From a virus, in the IMG/VR virus record IMGVR_UViG_3300037153_000557, positions 1 through 55,007 of that record: a DNA stretch of 55,007 nucleotides; one strand, 5' to 3'. A program made the position numbers and the translations under genes. The notes under the pieces were generated by a model, which saw only the letters and a list, made by a program, of their open reading frames with translations, searched no databases and was not told where the DNA came from. This document shows, one piece after another, positions 9,201-16,776 of this stretch; within the stretch, counting starts at the first letter, position 1; each line of letters starts with the position of its first letter.

Positions 9201-9378
9201 GATTGCTGGCTTACTGGCGGGTATCCTTGCTGAATTGCAAAAGCAAGGCAAAAATGCGGCCAGCATTGTCATGAATGCAAACGTCTCTTCTGGCTCATTC
9301 AATGCTCAAAGGATCAATCAGATTATTCAGAGCTTGGGAGGCAAAGAGATCGAAGCGATGCAAAGGGGGGCTTGGTAG
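6226..9378 (+). CDS. Tail tape measure protein with amphipathic helical repeats
   Basis: 1050 residues, the largest gene, directly after the chaperones. Residues 40-150 are coiled coil (Ala/Gln/Lys-rich). Residues about 230-430 match the conserved tape-measure core (DLATSLGQTTYFSRDTVQQG, then a GKWQILQNRFNDFREN-type segment). Residues about 430-800 are a run of near-repeats of roughly 27-33 residues with the pattern P-hydrophobic-LQ-x-WG-x-x-IQ-x-WV-x-DKL-x-x-LK-x-FIE. A hydrophobic stretch (residues about 820-870) may be the membrane-inserting segment. It sets tail length and is ejected during infection. Confidence 0.9.
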   Translation: MADSTVWQLDIQPGNSQATLDAFVNSLSVVKEQIAQVGAAGENFDKLQSFQVKAAEAAKKLEVAQAQAALAMKKAQDAASGGTASAEQIALAQAKAGLAAQKVETAQNNLSVAMGKVQAEGARLATAMQEDAEAALNTSTAMDTIRSAASAVQEGLSSAITWMGDFASQAMSSASEFISSFQGVDEEMTVVEDKAQESSGGFLSSFKGAIGGVMHSFGEFGLAMNGVQMGIQMVGQAVDAVIGPAMQYQEILHQTDEVLKSTGDASGMTAKSLQDLATSLGQTTYFSRDTVQQGENLLLTFTDIGKDVFPQATKTMLDMSKAMGQDIKSSAIQLGKALNDPAQGLTALTRVGVTFTEQQKNMIKQMVAAGNTAGAQKIMLAELQREFGGSADATQTLAGKWQILQNRFNDFRENIVMAVMPALTELVGWVTDHVMPVLDGFAAFIQNDVNPVIGAFGGFVQNKIFPVLQTWAGYVNGAVLGAFNVLKTFFETHIMPKLSEFWGFIQNKILPVLERWGAAIQTHVLNKFAEVRSFIDTHIMPRLQGFWAYLQNNILPILEAWGHNIQVWVIDKLHDLKAFIENHIAPTLQAWGHNIQVYVLDKLSDLKRFLENNVIPVLQSWGHNIQIWVLDKFNDLKTFIEQHVMPKLQGFWNYIQTQIVPVLQKWGNNIKLWVLDKLDELKTFIETKVQPKLQEFWNYIQTYIIPVLVTWGNNIKTWVIDKLEALKSYIETVIIPKLENFKAYIEMQLANAFSNWGDKIKGVQTNLDNFKTFIETKVMPPLMIIWSFIQTYVLSVFQSLGELLSNHVSPDMGKLGDSINKVIGALGHLWNVVAPVIMPLLGGLAFLIYGPLVSGFGKLKDVIHELGPFLDTLAEGISRIADDWSVWINDIANAIDWIKRFGAEINKLPSQAVSFVASHLPSFDTGVENFGGGLAYVHAKEMLVNLPKGVSVWNPAKTAQFMQTVKLPPPVPGNTAISSQTTSQPNSATNDQIAGLLAGILAELQKQGKNAASIVMNANVSSGSFNAQRINQIIQSLGGKEIEAMQRGAW

Positions 9379-10440
9379 ATGGGATATGCATCATTTGGCT
9401 CGTATTCACTAGATAGCTTCTCTTCAGGATTGGGAAATATCTTGCGTGCAAAGGATGTGAGTGCTCCTGAAGTGGCTGCGATCACCTCTCCAATTGCACG
9501 CGGCTATGGGGTAGTAAAGAACGGAGAGCAAATCCTCTATCGTGACATTGATGTCATAATTAAGATTGTAGGCTCATCACGATCTGACCTTGTATCACGC
9601 TTGGATGCACTCAAGAAGGCATTGCGACTACGAGGCCAGCAATTAGTCATTTACGAGGATCTGAGGTACTTTGCAAACACAGACTGCATTTCTGCTCCTG
9701 CTACCCTGTCCGGTGCTGCAAATATCTCAGCGGCTCTAGTGACAATGAAATTTCGCTCATACGATCCAATGGCCTATGCAGCCTCGTCTAGTTCATATGA
9801 TACGGGCGTTGCTGTACTAACTTTATCTGGTGGCACATGGAACTTTGTAGCTATCTCTCTTGCTGGTGGCGGGACAATTGAAACTTATCCACTTATTCAC
9901 ATTATTAACAAAACCAGTACTGGATCGACGACTACCACAACAGCCAGAAATAGTGGCACGGCCTATACAACCCTTCCTGTGTCTGCTACAAGCTTTAGCG
10001 CCTCGGTCGGGGATCGACTTATCTTAAGCAACGGCACAAATACGCAAACAGTCGCCGTTGCTACGGCATTCTCATCAGGCGCTACCACCATTACCGTTAA
10101 TTCATTTACAGCAAATGCAACCTATGCCTCTGGTGCAACTGTAACGAAGGATACCCAATGGTCGGCTATCACTGTATCGCAAACTCAGGACTCGCAGACG
10201 CTTACCACGTACTCGACCAGTGGCACGCCGCTTCCCTCTGCCAATAACGATTATGTCGATATCCAGTGTGACCCAATTGTTGGCATGTCAATTATCACGA
10301 ACGGGTCCGGTGAAGTGAGTGATCCAGTGGGCGTTTTTCCCACGCTCAATCCTGACTCGACAACGTTCAATATTGCTATTACCAGTAATTCGGCTGTGAG
10401 TGCGGAAGCAGTGTTCTCATGGTCAAGTCGATATCTATGA
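9379..10440 (+). CDS. Distal tail protein (Dit-like)
   Basis: 353 residues, starting at the base after the tape-measure stop. The N-terminal half (residues 30-140: promoter-like ITSPIARGYGVVKNGEQILYRDIDV, then SRSDLVSRLDALKKALR and a YEDLRYFANTDCI segment) has the pattern of siphovirus Dit proteins, which form a hexameric hub at the tail tip. Residues about 175-270 are Thr/Ser-rich beta sequence, suggesting an inserted carbohydrate-binding-like or galectin-like domain. It is the first of the tail-tip genes. Confidence 0.7.
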   Translation: MGYASFGSYSLDSFSSGLGNILRAKDVSAPEVAAITSPIARGYGVVKNGEQILYRDIDVIIKIVGSSRSDLVSRLDALKKALRLRGQQLVIYEDLRYFANTDCISAPATLSGAANISAALVTMKFRSYDPMAYAASSSSYDTGVAVLTLSGGTWNFVAISLAGGGTIETYPLIHIINKTSTGSTTTTTARNSGTAYTTLPVSATSFSASVGDRLILSNGTNTQTVAVATAFSSGATTITVNSFTANATYASGATVTKDTQWSAITVSQTQDSQTLTTYSTSGTPLPSANNDYVDIQCDPIVGMSIITNGSGEVSDPVGVFPTLNPDSTTFNIAITSNSAVSAEAVFSWSSRYL

Positions 10441-10453
10441 AAGGAGGTGTATA

Positions 10454-11809
10454 ATGCCAAATACACCTTTTGATATGTCTGTTAATAAAATACAAGTGGT
10501 GAAAGTGTATGATCCAAATATGAATTTTATTGATGTTATACGTGATGCTCCTTATCTCAAATGCAAAGAGAATATCAGTGCTGCCGCCGATACGGTAAAA
10601 ATCACTCTCCCAAGACCGATAGACGCTTTTGATGGAGCCGGTCAACCTGGTTCTATGAATACGATTGTCAAAGGCAATATTGTCCAGTGGTGGCTCTATG
10701 GAGCGGGACTCCCCACAACAGGATTGCTCAAATACCAAGGTATTATCGATGAGGTGGCCCCTACCTTGGATGAGGGCGGGGCGGAAAGTGTGGATGTTAC
10801 TGTTACCCCGTTCAGTCAAATCTTAGGTGACCATGGGGTAGACAGTACCGCTATCACATTTGGAACCTCAGGCAGTAGTGGCACCTATATCGATACAGGC
10901 GCAATTTTTCGGGCATTCTTTACCGGAAGCTACGTGGATCGGAGTGGGAATACTATTTCTGTTCTTGATCCAGTAACGAGCAAGCCCTATGGATACCCCT
11001 ATACGATGGACCCTGCTAGTCTGGTCAGCACTGGACAATTCGTACAATTCTCTTCCCAAAGTCAAAAACTTATTTCTATATTTAATGCTCTATTAGCTCT
11101 ATCTACATCTGTCTATTTTTATCGGATGAATCAGAATAAAACAGCCTTTTTAGGAGCTGTTCCGTCTAAACCAACTCACACACTCTTGCTCGGCCAGCAC
11201 ATTTCATCTATTCAATACAGTGAGAGCAATGTGCCGCGCAAGAATGTGATTAACATCATCGGCAACGGCGTGTCCGCAAAAGCTACGGGAACCTCAGCAG
11301 ATCCTGGCCAACTCGGACCACGGGTCTACTACAAGAGCGATAACCGCATTACCGATCAGAACACAGCCAATAATCTGGCCGCTGGTATCCTCTCCATTCT
11401 TGATCAAGAGACGATCCGAGCAAAAATCACCGTGCCTGACTATCGAGGAAGTCCTCAATCAGGTCGTGGCTACGATATCGAAACATTCAAGGTCGGAGAC
11501 ACGCTGAAGATCGTTGATGCGCGAGCACCTGGCACCTCTTCAGTAGGCGCAGGCTCGAAATGGGGAAAAATGGTTTGGGGATCAGGCAAATGGGGAGCAC
11601 CGACGACTCAGACCATCTGGGGAGGCTTCTTATGGGGGCAAGCATTATGGTCAGCAAGCGTGGGAAGCATTTTCAATACAGTTGTGACTATTGTGTCCAT
11701 TCAATATGACTACTTTAGTGTAACGCTAGAGTTAGGAGCAAGACAGCCAAGTTTGAGTAGAGCCTTATTCGATATTGAATTACGTATGCAAGATGCAACA
11801 TTAGTTTGA
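10454..11809 (+). CDS. Tail hub / tail-associated protein (Tal or gp27-like)
   Basis: 451 residues from the ATG at 10454, which has a strong AAAGGAGGTG ribosome site 5 bases upstream; an in-frame upstream start overlapping the Dit gene is less likely. The sequence resembles baseplate-hub proteins: an N-terminal beta barrel, YKSDNRITDQNTANNLAAGIL and TVPDYRGSPQSG segments common in Tal N-terminal domains, then a Trp-Gly rich segment (residues about 370-400) before the last 40 residues. It lies in the expected position after Dit. Confidence 0.65.
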   Translation: MPNTPFDMSVNKIQVVKVYDPNMNFIDVIRDAPYLKCKENISAAADTVKITLPRPIDAFDGAGQPGSMNTIVKGNIVQWWLYGAGLPTTGLLKYQGIIDEVAPTLDEGGAESVDVTVTPFSQILGDHGVDSTAITFGTSGSSGTYIDTGAIFRAFFTGSYVDRSGNTISVLDPVTSKPYGYPYTMDPASLVSTGQFVQFSSQSQKLISIFNALLALSTSVYFYRMNQNKTAFLGAVPSKPTHTLLLGQHISSIQYSESNVPRKNVINIIGNGVSAKATGTSADPGQLGPRVYYKSDNRITDQNTANNLAAGILSILDQETIRAKITVPDYRGSPQSGRGYDIETFKVGDTLKIVDARAPGTSSVGAGSKWGKMVWGSGKWGAPTTQTIWGGFLWGQALWSASVGSIFNTVVTIVSIQYDYFSVTLELGARQPSLSRALFDIELRMQDATLV

Positions 11810-11821
11810 AAAGGAGTAGAT

Positions 11822-12601
11822 ATGCCTAGTGGTATTTTTGGAGCAACGGTTACTACGCTGACGAACGGAACGACAGCAAATGCCTTAACAATCTGGGGCC
11901 TTTAGGGAGTAATCCCTATCGAACAACCTCTCTGGAGTCGGTAAACCTCCCAACTGGAATAAGTGGACAATACCGAGCGAAGCTACACAAAGATGTGAAC
12001 GGCACGTGTAACGACTGAGCGAGAGGCTCCTATCAGAGACGATGGGATGGATCTACAGTCTGAGCTCAGCAGGAATGTTGAGAGAGTAACAGAAATGTCT
12101 ACTCCTGCATGTGATACATGTAAGTAACAAAATATTGCAGATGTAATGGCTAGCTTGAATAGCTTGAAAAGTAATGGTGTCAATAATGACGGCGCACTTA
12201 TTCAAACCGATGGGAGCGGAAACATTATCACTCCAGTTGGGAGATTACGCGGTTTCTTTTTCACCACACCTTTTGCGCATTCTAGCAACGGTACACTCAA
12301 TAGCGGAAATACCGTCAATTTCACAGCCTGGGGAAACGGCGGCGTCCCATCGGGTGCCATTGGCATTTTTGTCAACGCATTCTTTACGCCAAGTGCGGCA
12401 GGAACGTTTGCCACATTCACGCCACACGGGACCGTGTGGAGCAATGGCAACTATCCTGCTGTGGGGACCGCATTTAACAGTACAAATATCTGCATGGGAT
12501 CATTCATTTTACCATTAGATGCATCGGGAAAATTTGACGTGAAAGCAAACAGTGGCAACTGTGTCGGTTTTTACATCCAAATGTATGGGTATGTCCTGTA
12601 G
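11822..12601 (+). CDS. Tail-tip/fibre protein gene interrupted by a group I intron
   Basis: Exon 1 is 11822-11885 (ribosome site AAAAGGAG) and exon 2 is 12138-12601. Spliced, they give a continuous 175-residue protein: MPSGIFGATVTTLTNG, TTANA, a junction Ser (T+CA), then DVMASLNSLKSNG. The phrase around the joint (TANA-S-DVMASLN) is the conserved N-terminal motif of many small phage tail proteins, which supports the joint. Unspliced, translation of exon 1 would stop after 27 residues. The C-terminal half is a beta-rich domain with a jellyroll or fibre-tip flavour (Gly/Phe/Thr-rich). Likely a virion tip or fibre component. Confidence 0.8.
11886..12137 (+). ncRNA. Group I self-splicing intron (252 nt, no ORF)
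   Basis: The internal guide 11891-11899 (ATCTGGGGC) pairs with exon 1 end GCCT (P1, with the required U.G at the splice site) and with exon 2 start CAGAT (P10); all nine pairs form. Core helices are visible: P2 AGGGA-GTAA-TCCCT (11904-11917), P3 CCTCTC/GAGAGG (11927-11932, 12021-12026), P4 CGGTA/TACCG (11939-11943, 11971-11975), P6 AGC-GAA-GCT (11976-11984), P7 GACT/AGTC (12013-12016, 12057-12060), P8 TCCTATC/GATGGGA (12028-12034, 12041-12047). P9 hairpins follow. The intron ends in G (12137). No homing endonuclease is encoded. Confidence 0.92.
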
Positions 12602-12788
12602 CTTACCATGTGTGAATTTGCGCATACTCTGACTCATTGTCCAGTGTTTCAGGTGACAAACGAATTACTTTAAGGAGAGCAGATAAAATGTAACGAACGA
12701 CCTTCATAATAGGATTCCTTTCCAAAGGAAATACATCTTTCATATCAGAACGAGCATATAAAGCAATAGTAACAGAAGGAGGAATGAA
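12602..12788 (+). other. Non-coding interval with a start-stop codon pair
   Basis: A good ribosome site (TTTAAGGAGAG) is followed by ATG TAA at 12688-12693, so ribosomes would start and stop at once. A 7-bp hairpin TTCCTTT/AAAGGAA follows at about 12714-12729. A second ribosome site then serves the TTG start at 12789. I see no gene in it. It may be an eroded tail gene or a translational control leader. Confidence 0.4.
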
Positions 12789-13292
12789 TTGAGCGGCTTT
12801 GGTAGTACGCCAACGACAACGACAGAATCGCCTTTATCTGCTAATCAGGTTTTTATTGGCAGTGTGGCTACTCCTGACACGCCTAATGGGGACTTGACAG
12901 CATTAGAAGGTGGTCCTATATCTACTGACTCTAATGGCAACAAGACCGCACCTGCTTCGCTGTATATCAAGGATGGCAACGATGTCACACAAGGCGCAAA
13001 AGCTGATACAGCTAGCACAGATGCGACAACAGCTAACACCAAGATGTCCTTTCTCAAAGGGCTCGTTAAAATTTTTGCTGACATCTGGGATAGCACCAAC
13101 CATCGAATACATGTGGATGGATCGGGAGTCACACAGCCTGTAAGCGGCTCGGTATCAGTCAACACGATCTCGAATTATGCTACTCAGTCAGCAAATCCAG
13201 GCACAGCTATCTTTGATGTATGTGTCGAGATCACCATAGGATCGGAGGTGTATGATCCACAACCAAGCCGAATACAAATTAGGAAGATTTAA
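12789..13292 (+). CDS. Unknown tail-tip/virion protein
   Basis: 167 residues from a TTG start at 12789 with AGGAGGA 6 bases upstream; no in-frame ATG fits. It is Thr/Ser/Asp-rich and low in Cys, and contains TPDTPNGDLTALEGGPISTDSNGN and DATTANTKMSFLKGLVK. This resembles phage fibre-associated or structural proteins that carry a repeated collagen-free beta fold. It lies between the intron-containing tail gene and the endolysin. Structural role is inferred only from context. Confidence 0.6.
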   Translation: MSGFGSTPTTTTESPLSANQVFIGSVATPDTPNGDLTALEGGPISTDSNGNKTAPASLYIKDGNDVTQGAKADTASTDATTANTKMSFLKGLVKIFADIWDSTNHRIHVDGSGVTQPVSGSVSVNTISNYATQSANPGTAIFDVCVEITIGSEVYDPQPSRIQIRKI

Positions 13293-13302
13293 GGAGGTTT
13301 CA

Positions 13303-14256
13303 ATGGCCCAATTCCCGGGAGCAAAAGACAAATTTGTTGACAGGGATCGTGTCTGGATCAACCAGAATGACCAGGCAACGATCGTCATTCACGGAACGGG
13401 GGGCAATCCCAATCAAACAGCCGATCAACTCGGGGACTACTTTGAGACAACGCCTCTCATGACTTCAGTCCACTACGGAATTGATCGGGCAGGCAATATT
13501 GATCAATATGTCCTTGAGCAAGATGGGTGCGCAGGAGAAGGCATCCTTGACCCTGGCCACGATCCGTTCTGGGATCAATACGCGCCGAATCCCAACTGGC
13601 ACAGTCTTGGAGTCGAAACAGAGAACGACCAGACAAACAGTCTTCCACTCACCGATCCGCAAAAGCAGACGCTGTTCAGATTGGTCAAGCACTGGGTCGA
13701 CAAATACGGCATTCCACTTTCGCACATTAAAGGACATTTTAGCTTAGAACCCGTAGAACGACACAATTGTCCAGGACCTAACTTTCCCTGGCAAGAACTC
13801 TTTGCTTACTTGAATGGAGGAACTATGCAAATACCAACCGGATGGACCGACGATGGAACGACACTCAAAGGACCCAACGGGATACCTGTCGTTCTTGGTT
13901 TCAGAGACCACGTCCTCAACTCAAATTGGGACCCAGCTAACTGGCCTTTGGAACCTGAGAAGCACCTGACTGGCCTAGAGATGAGCAATCCCACACTTGG
14001 TGATGGGCAATCTCAAATCTTCCGATGGAAGCGACTCGAATACACGCCCAAGATGGGCGTCTTTGAGGGCTGGTTAGGGCAGGAATTGCTCTGGTATCAG
14101 CAGGAAGTCAAGCAGCTTGAGACTGAAATAGCTACGCTCACACAACCAGCCCAGCTCTTAGAGCAGCTTAACGGCCTGATCGCGCAAGCTAGTACAGCCA
14201 ATGCTCAAATCGGCTCGGTGCTTACACAGGCTGCTAAGCTTACCACACTGCAATAA
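13303..14256 (+). CDS. N-acetylmuramoyl-L-alanine amidase endolysin
   Basis: 317 residues, with start at ATG 13303 and AAGGAGG upstream. Residues 25-180 form an Amidase_2 (zinc amidase) domain: VIHGTGG with the first His ligand, VHYGIDRAG, an ETENDQTN loop with the glutamate, GHFSLEP, and RHNCPGPNFPW with the second His. It cleaves the amide bond between MurNAc and L-alanine in peptidoglycan to release progeny. The C-terminal 130 residues are helical (coiled coil about 270-315) and may bind the wall or oligomerise. It is followed directly by holin-like genes. Confidence 0.93.
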   Translation: MAQFPGAKDKFVDRDRVWINQNDQATIVIHGTGGNPNQTADQLGDYFETTPLMTSVHYGIDRAGNIDQYVLEQDGCAGEGILDPGHDPFWDQYAPNPNWHSLGVETENDQTNSLPLTDPQKQTLFRLVKHWVDKYGIPLSHIKGHFSLEPVERHNCPGPNFPWQELFAYLNGGTMQIPTGWTDDGTTLKGPNGIPVVLGFRDHVLNSNWDPANWPLEPEKHLTGLEMSNPTLGDGQSQIFRWKRLEYTPKMGVFEGWLGQELLWYQQEVKQLETEIATLTQPAQLLEQLNGLIAQASTANAQIGSVLTQAAKLTTLQ

Positions 14257-14262
14257 AAAAGA

Positions 14263-14577
14263 TTGGATGTATCTAATGTGGAAAGAGATCCGCGTGTAGA
14301 TAAACATGACGTGCTGCTTGACAAGCTTGTTGAGCAGCAAATTAGACTTGAGGAAATGTTGAAGGTTCAAATCCGACGTGCTGATATCCAAGATGAAGCA
14401 CTCAAGAAGAAGAGCGAAACTGATGCTCAAAAGGAGATTGAAGCAGCAAAGAAGGAAATTGAGCTTGCAAAAACACTGGCGACCATTGGGCAATCCATGA
14501 CCATGATCAAATGGGCGGCAGGACTGATCGGCACAACGCTGCTTTTAAACTTTCTCGAACACTTTTTGCCAAAATGA
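14263..14577 (+). CDS. XhlA-like coiled-coil membrane protein (lysis)
   Basis: 104 residues from a TTG start at 14263, only 6 bp after the amidase stop and without a clear ribosome site, so probably translated by coupling. Residues 15-75 form a charged coiled coil. Residues 80-97 (MIKWAAGLIGTTLLLNFLEH) form one membrane helix near the C terminus. This layout matches haemolysin XhlA-type proteins that cooperate with holins in Bacillus phages. It lies in the lysis cassette. Confidence 0.65.
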   Translation: MDVSNVERDPRVDKHDVLLDKLVEQQIRLEEMLKVQIRRADIQDEALKKKSETDAQKEIEAAKKEIELAKTLATIGQSMTMIKWAAGLIGTTLLLNFLEHFLPK

Positions 14578-14587
14578 AGGAGGTGAG

Positions 14588-14896
14588 ATGCTGACCATTT
14601 CCTACATCGATATTCTGCAAATCATATTTTGCCTAGCTGGTATTATACTACCTCAATTCTCAGCTAAATCAAAATATGCAGGTGCTATAGTTATCGCAAC
14701 CATGTTTCTCGTCTCGTTTGCCGGCGCATGGGTTGTTCATGCACTTGATCCTAAGCAAACCTTTAGTGCAGTGAACGCTCGTTTGTTCTCACTTATAGGC
14801 ATATCGCACATTGTTTTCATCTCAGTACAGTCATCCATGTATTGGAAGCTCATATTCCAAAGAGTCGGCTTTTACAAGAAAGAAGAGGAGCCATGA
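14588..14896 (+). CDS. Three-TM membrane protein, putative holin
   Basis: 102 residues with a strong AGGAGGTGAG ribosome site. Three hydrophobic helices are visible (residues about 8-24, 30-52 and 64-85) with a basic C terminus (FYKKEEEP). Size, topology and place between amidase and LLH-type holin suggest a holin or antiholin. The last four bases overlap the next start (ATGA), so the two are translated together. Confidence 0.6.
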   Translation: MLTISYIDILQIIFCLAGIILPQFSAKSKYAGAIVIATMFLVSFAGAWVVHALDPKQTFSAVNARLFSLIGISHIVFISVQSSMYWKLIFQRVGFYKKEEEP

Positions 14897-15270
14897 ACGA
14901 ACAAATCACTCTTGCACTCATTCCCTATGTCGTTCCATCCGTCCTGGGACTGATCGTCTACATCTATCATCAGGTCTGGCAGCGCACGCCCGAGAAGCAA
15001 CGCCATGCCCTTGAGCAACTTGCCACTCCCATTGTGCAGATGGTCGAGCAGCAGTACAAAGATGCCACTCCACAGCAAAAGAAAGAGGCGGCGCTGCATG
15101 CCATCTCGCTCGCATTTACCGCGTTCAATTTGCCAGAGCCAGATGACGCGGTCATTAACGCTTTCATCGAGTCGGCTGTCTTTGAGATGAATCGACTTCG
15201 ATCAGCTAATCCGGTCACACAACCTTTACCCCAAATTACACGTACATCTCAACTCAAGAAAGGTAATTAA
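14893..15270 (+). CDS. LLH-type phage holin
   Basis: 125 residues from ATG 14893 with a GAGGAG site. One N-terminal membrane helix (residues about 8-26, LIPYVVPSVLGLIVYIYHQV) is followed by a long amphipathic helical domain containing the PIVQMVEQQYKDATPQQKK segment. The single-TM plus soluble-domain layout is that of holins of the Lactobacillus phage LL-H family. Overlaps the previous gene by 4 bp. Expected to permeabilise the membrane for the amidase. Confidence 0.7.
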   Translation: MNEQITLALIPYVVPSVLGLIVYIYHQVWQRTPEKQRHALEQLATPIVQMVEQQYKDATPQQKKEAALHAISLAFTAFNLPEPDDAVINAFIESAVFEMNRLRSANPVTQPLPQITRTSQLKKGN

Positions 15271-15273
15271 AGC

Positions 15274-16005
15274 ATGAAGCTTGGAAAATTAGCACCCAAA
15301 CACGACCCACGTACTTTGCACTTAGCCAACTACCTCAACATAGGCAAACTGCCACCCGTCCCAGCGCAAAAGGATTGGAGTGGCAAGGTACTCGCGTGGG
15401 GGATGCTACGCAATGATACGCTAGGTGACTGCACCTGCGCCGCTGCCGGCCATATGATCATGGAATGGACAGCCAATGCCAGTACTGAGATTTATCCCTC
15501 TGATACTGCTATCGTGGCCGCTTATAGTGCGGTATCGGGCTATGATCCACTGACAGGAGACAATGACAACGGGGCGGTTGAAGTTGACGTCTTGAATTAC
15601 TGGCGCAAGACCGGGATAGCCAATCATAAGATAGACGCCTACGTTGCCTGTGAGCCACGAAATCACAGCCATGTCAAAGCCGCCGTGTATCTCTTTGGGG
15701 GATGCTATATCGGGCTCGCCTTGCCTCTCTCAGCGCGAAACCAGGATATCTGGAGCGTGGTCGGAGGGCCAAACTCACGGCCCAATTCATGGGGAGGTCA
15801 CGCTGTAAACATTTGTGCGTTTGATGAGCACTATTTGACTTGTGTCACATGGGGCGCATTAAAGAAGATGAGTTGGGCCTTTTGGGATAAATACTGCGAC
15901 GAATCGTATGCCCTTCTTTCTCAAGATTTCATCTCAAATGGCATAGCACCAAACTCAATTGATTGGAAGTCCTTACAACAGGATTTGAGCAAGGTAGCAC
16001 GTTGA
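15274..16005 (+). CDS. Papain-like (C1/C39-type) cysteine peptidase
   Basis: 243 residues. LGDCTCAAAGHM (Cys near residue 52) and SWGGHAVNICAFDE (His near 175) give the catalytic Cys-His order of papain-type peptidases; a later VTWGALKKMSWAFW segment fits the end of the fold. There is no signal peptide or transmembrane segment. Placed last in the lysis cassette, 3 bp after the holin, it may cut peptidoglycan cross-bridges or host surface protein, or act inside the cell. Function beyond the fold is inference. Confidence 0.7.
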   Translation: MKLGKLAPKHDPRTLHLANYLNIGKLPPVPAQKDWSGKVLAWGMLRNDTLGDCTCAAAGHMIMEWTANASTEIYPSDTAIVAAYSAVSGYDPLTGDNDNGAVEVDVLNYWRKTGIANHKIDAYVACEPRNHSHVKAAVYLFGGCYIGLALPLSARNQDIWSVVGGPNSRPNSWGGHAVNICAFDEHYLTCVTWGALKKMSWAFWDKYCDESYALLSQDFISNGIAPNSIDWKSLQQDLSKVAR

Positions 16006-16037
16006 CTTGAGTAGTCTTGTAGCTTAGAATTGAGATA

Positions 16038-16127
16038 TGCCAACCCGCTGTAGACATGAAATGGGAGTAGTGTCTATTGCCAAGCGTAATTTAATCGCGG
16101 GTTGGCACTCCACTTTTGAGGTGCCCT
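16038..16127 (+). promoter_or_regulatory. Structured 5' leader with mutually exclusive hairpins
   Basis: An 11-bp stem TGCCAACCCGC / GCGGGTTGGCA (16038-16048, 16097-16107) encloses an inner hairpin TAGACA/TGTCTA (16051-16056, 16071-16076). An alternative stem GGCACT/GGTGCC (16104-16109, 16120-16125) uses the same GGCA and would cover the GAGG ribosome site of the gene starting at 16128. The layout suggests a translation switch, but no ligand class is recognised. Confidence 0.5.
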
Positions 16128-16445
16128 ATGCTACTCAGAAATCCGCAACCAGATCCTGATCTTCGGCGCAAATTCAACGAAACAGAAACGATCAAAGAAC
16201 TACCAGCCGCGCCCAAATCCACAAGTCTTCACCCGAGCTGGTATCAACAGTCTGTGGCGCCTCCACCCGCAAACAATTGGCATGAAAGCTTACCTAAGCC
16301 TCAACAGCTACCAATATTCAGAGAGCCGATAGACCTAGAAAAGTGGGCGGCACGACTCACGTGGGCATGCTTCATTCTGTTTGGGGTTCTGCTCACAGTG
16401 ATATTTATGGGGAAGATGTTGGCAATGGCCTGGGCCCTGAAATGA
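16128..16445 (+). CDS. Single-TM protein of unknown function, end of late operon
   Basis: 105 residues from ATG 16128 with GAGG 7 bases upstream; the upstream in-frame TTG at 16116 lies in the structured leader. Residues 1-75 are Pro/Gln-rich and probably disordered, and residues 78-102 (LTWACFILFGVLLTVIFMGKMLA) form one membrane helix, so the bulk faces the cytoplasm or outside as a stalk. It is the last rightward late gene, just before a bidirectional terminator. Possibly spanin-like, lysis-linked or a superinfection factor; nothing decides this. Confidence 0.6.
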   Translation: MLLRNPQPDPDLRRKFNETETIKELPAAPKSTSLHPSWYQQSVAPPPANNWHESLPKPQQLPIFREPIDLEKWAARLTWACFILFGVLLTVIFMGKMLAMAWALK

Positions 16446-16470
16446 AAAACCCCGAGATGGTTACTCGGGG
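16445..16470. terminator. Bidirectional terminator between convergent operons
   Basis: Hairpin CCCCGAG / CTCGGGG (16450-16456, 16464-16470). Five As precede it on the plus strand, giving a T-run for leftward transcripts. It separates the late rightward operon from the leftward block. Confidence 0.85.
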
Positions 16471-16476
16471 CCTAGG

Positions 16477-16776
16477 CTACTCTTTGGCTTTCTTTTTGGC
16501 TCTCTTCTTGCTCTTGATATATCGATGAATGCTGTCAATGAGGACGAGATCAGCCAGACGCATGTAATCCTCTTCTTGTGGCTCTTTATTTGGAGGATAA
16601 GCAATACTGTGATTGTGGACAAGAGCATCCCGTGATGCATCTTTGAACTCTTGCCACATGCTTTCTGGCATATGGAAAAGAAACCACTTTGCATCAGGTA
16701 CATCAGGGGCCTTGACGACTTTGAGACGGGGACGCCCGGCACCAGGCCGAGCACCACCACGATTGCTATTGCTCAT
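16477..16776 (-). CDS. Small basic protein with GARPGAGRP motif, unknown
   Basis: 99 residues beginning MSNSNRGGARPGAGRP, a Gly/Arg/Pro N-terminal motif often seen at the start of small phage DNA-binding or terminase-small-subunit-like proteins. The middle is helical, and the C terminus is a Lys-rich tail (KSKKRAKKKAKE). A nucleic-acid-binding role is possible. It overlaps the upstream gene by 11 bp and ends just before the terminator, so it is the last gene of the leftward block. Confidence 0.65.
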   Translation of the reverse strand: MSNSNRGGARPGAGRPRLKVVKAPDVPDAKWFLFHMPESMWQEFKDASRDALVHNHSIAYPPNKEPQEEDYMRLADLVLIDSIHRYIKSKKRAKKKAKE

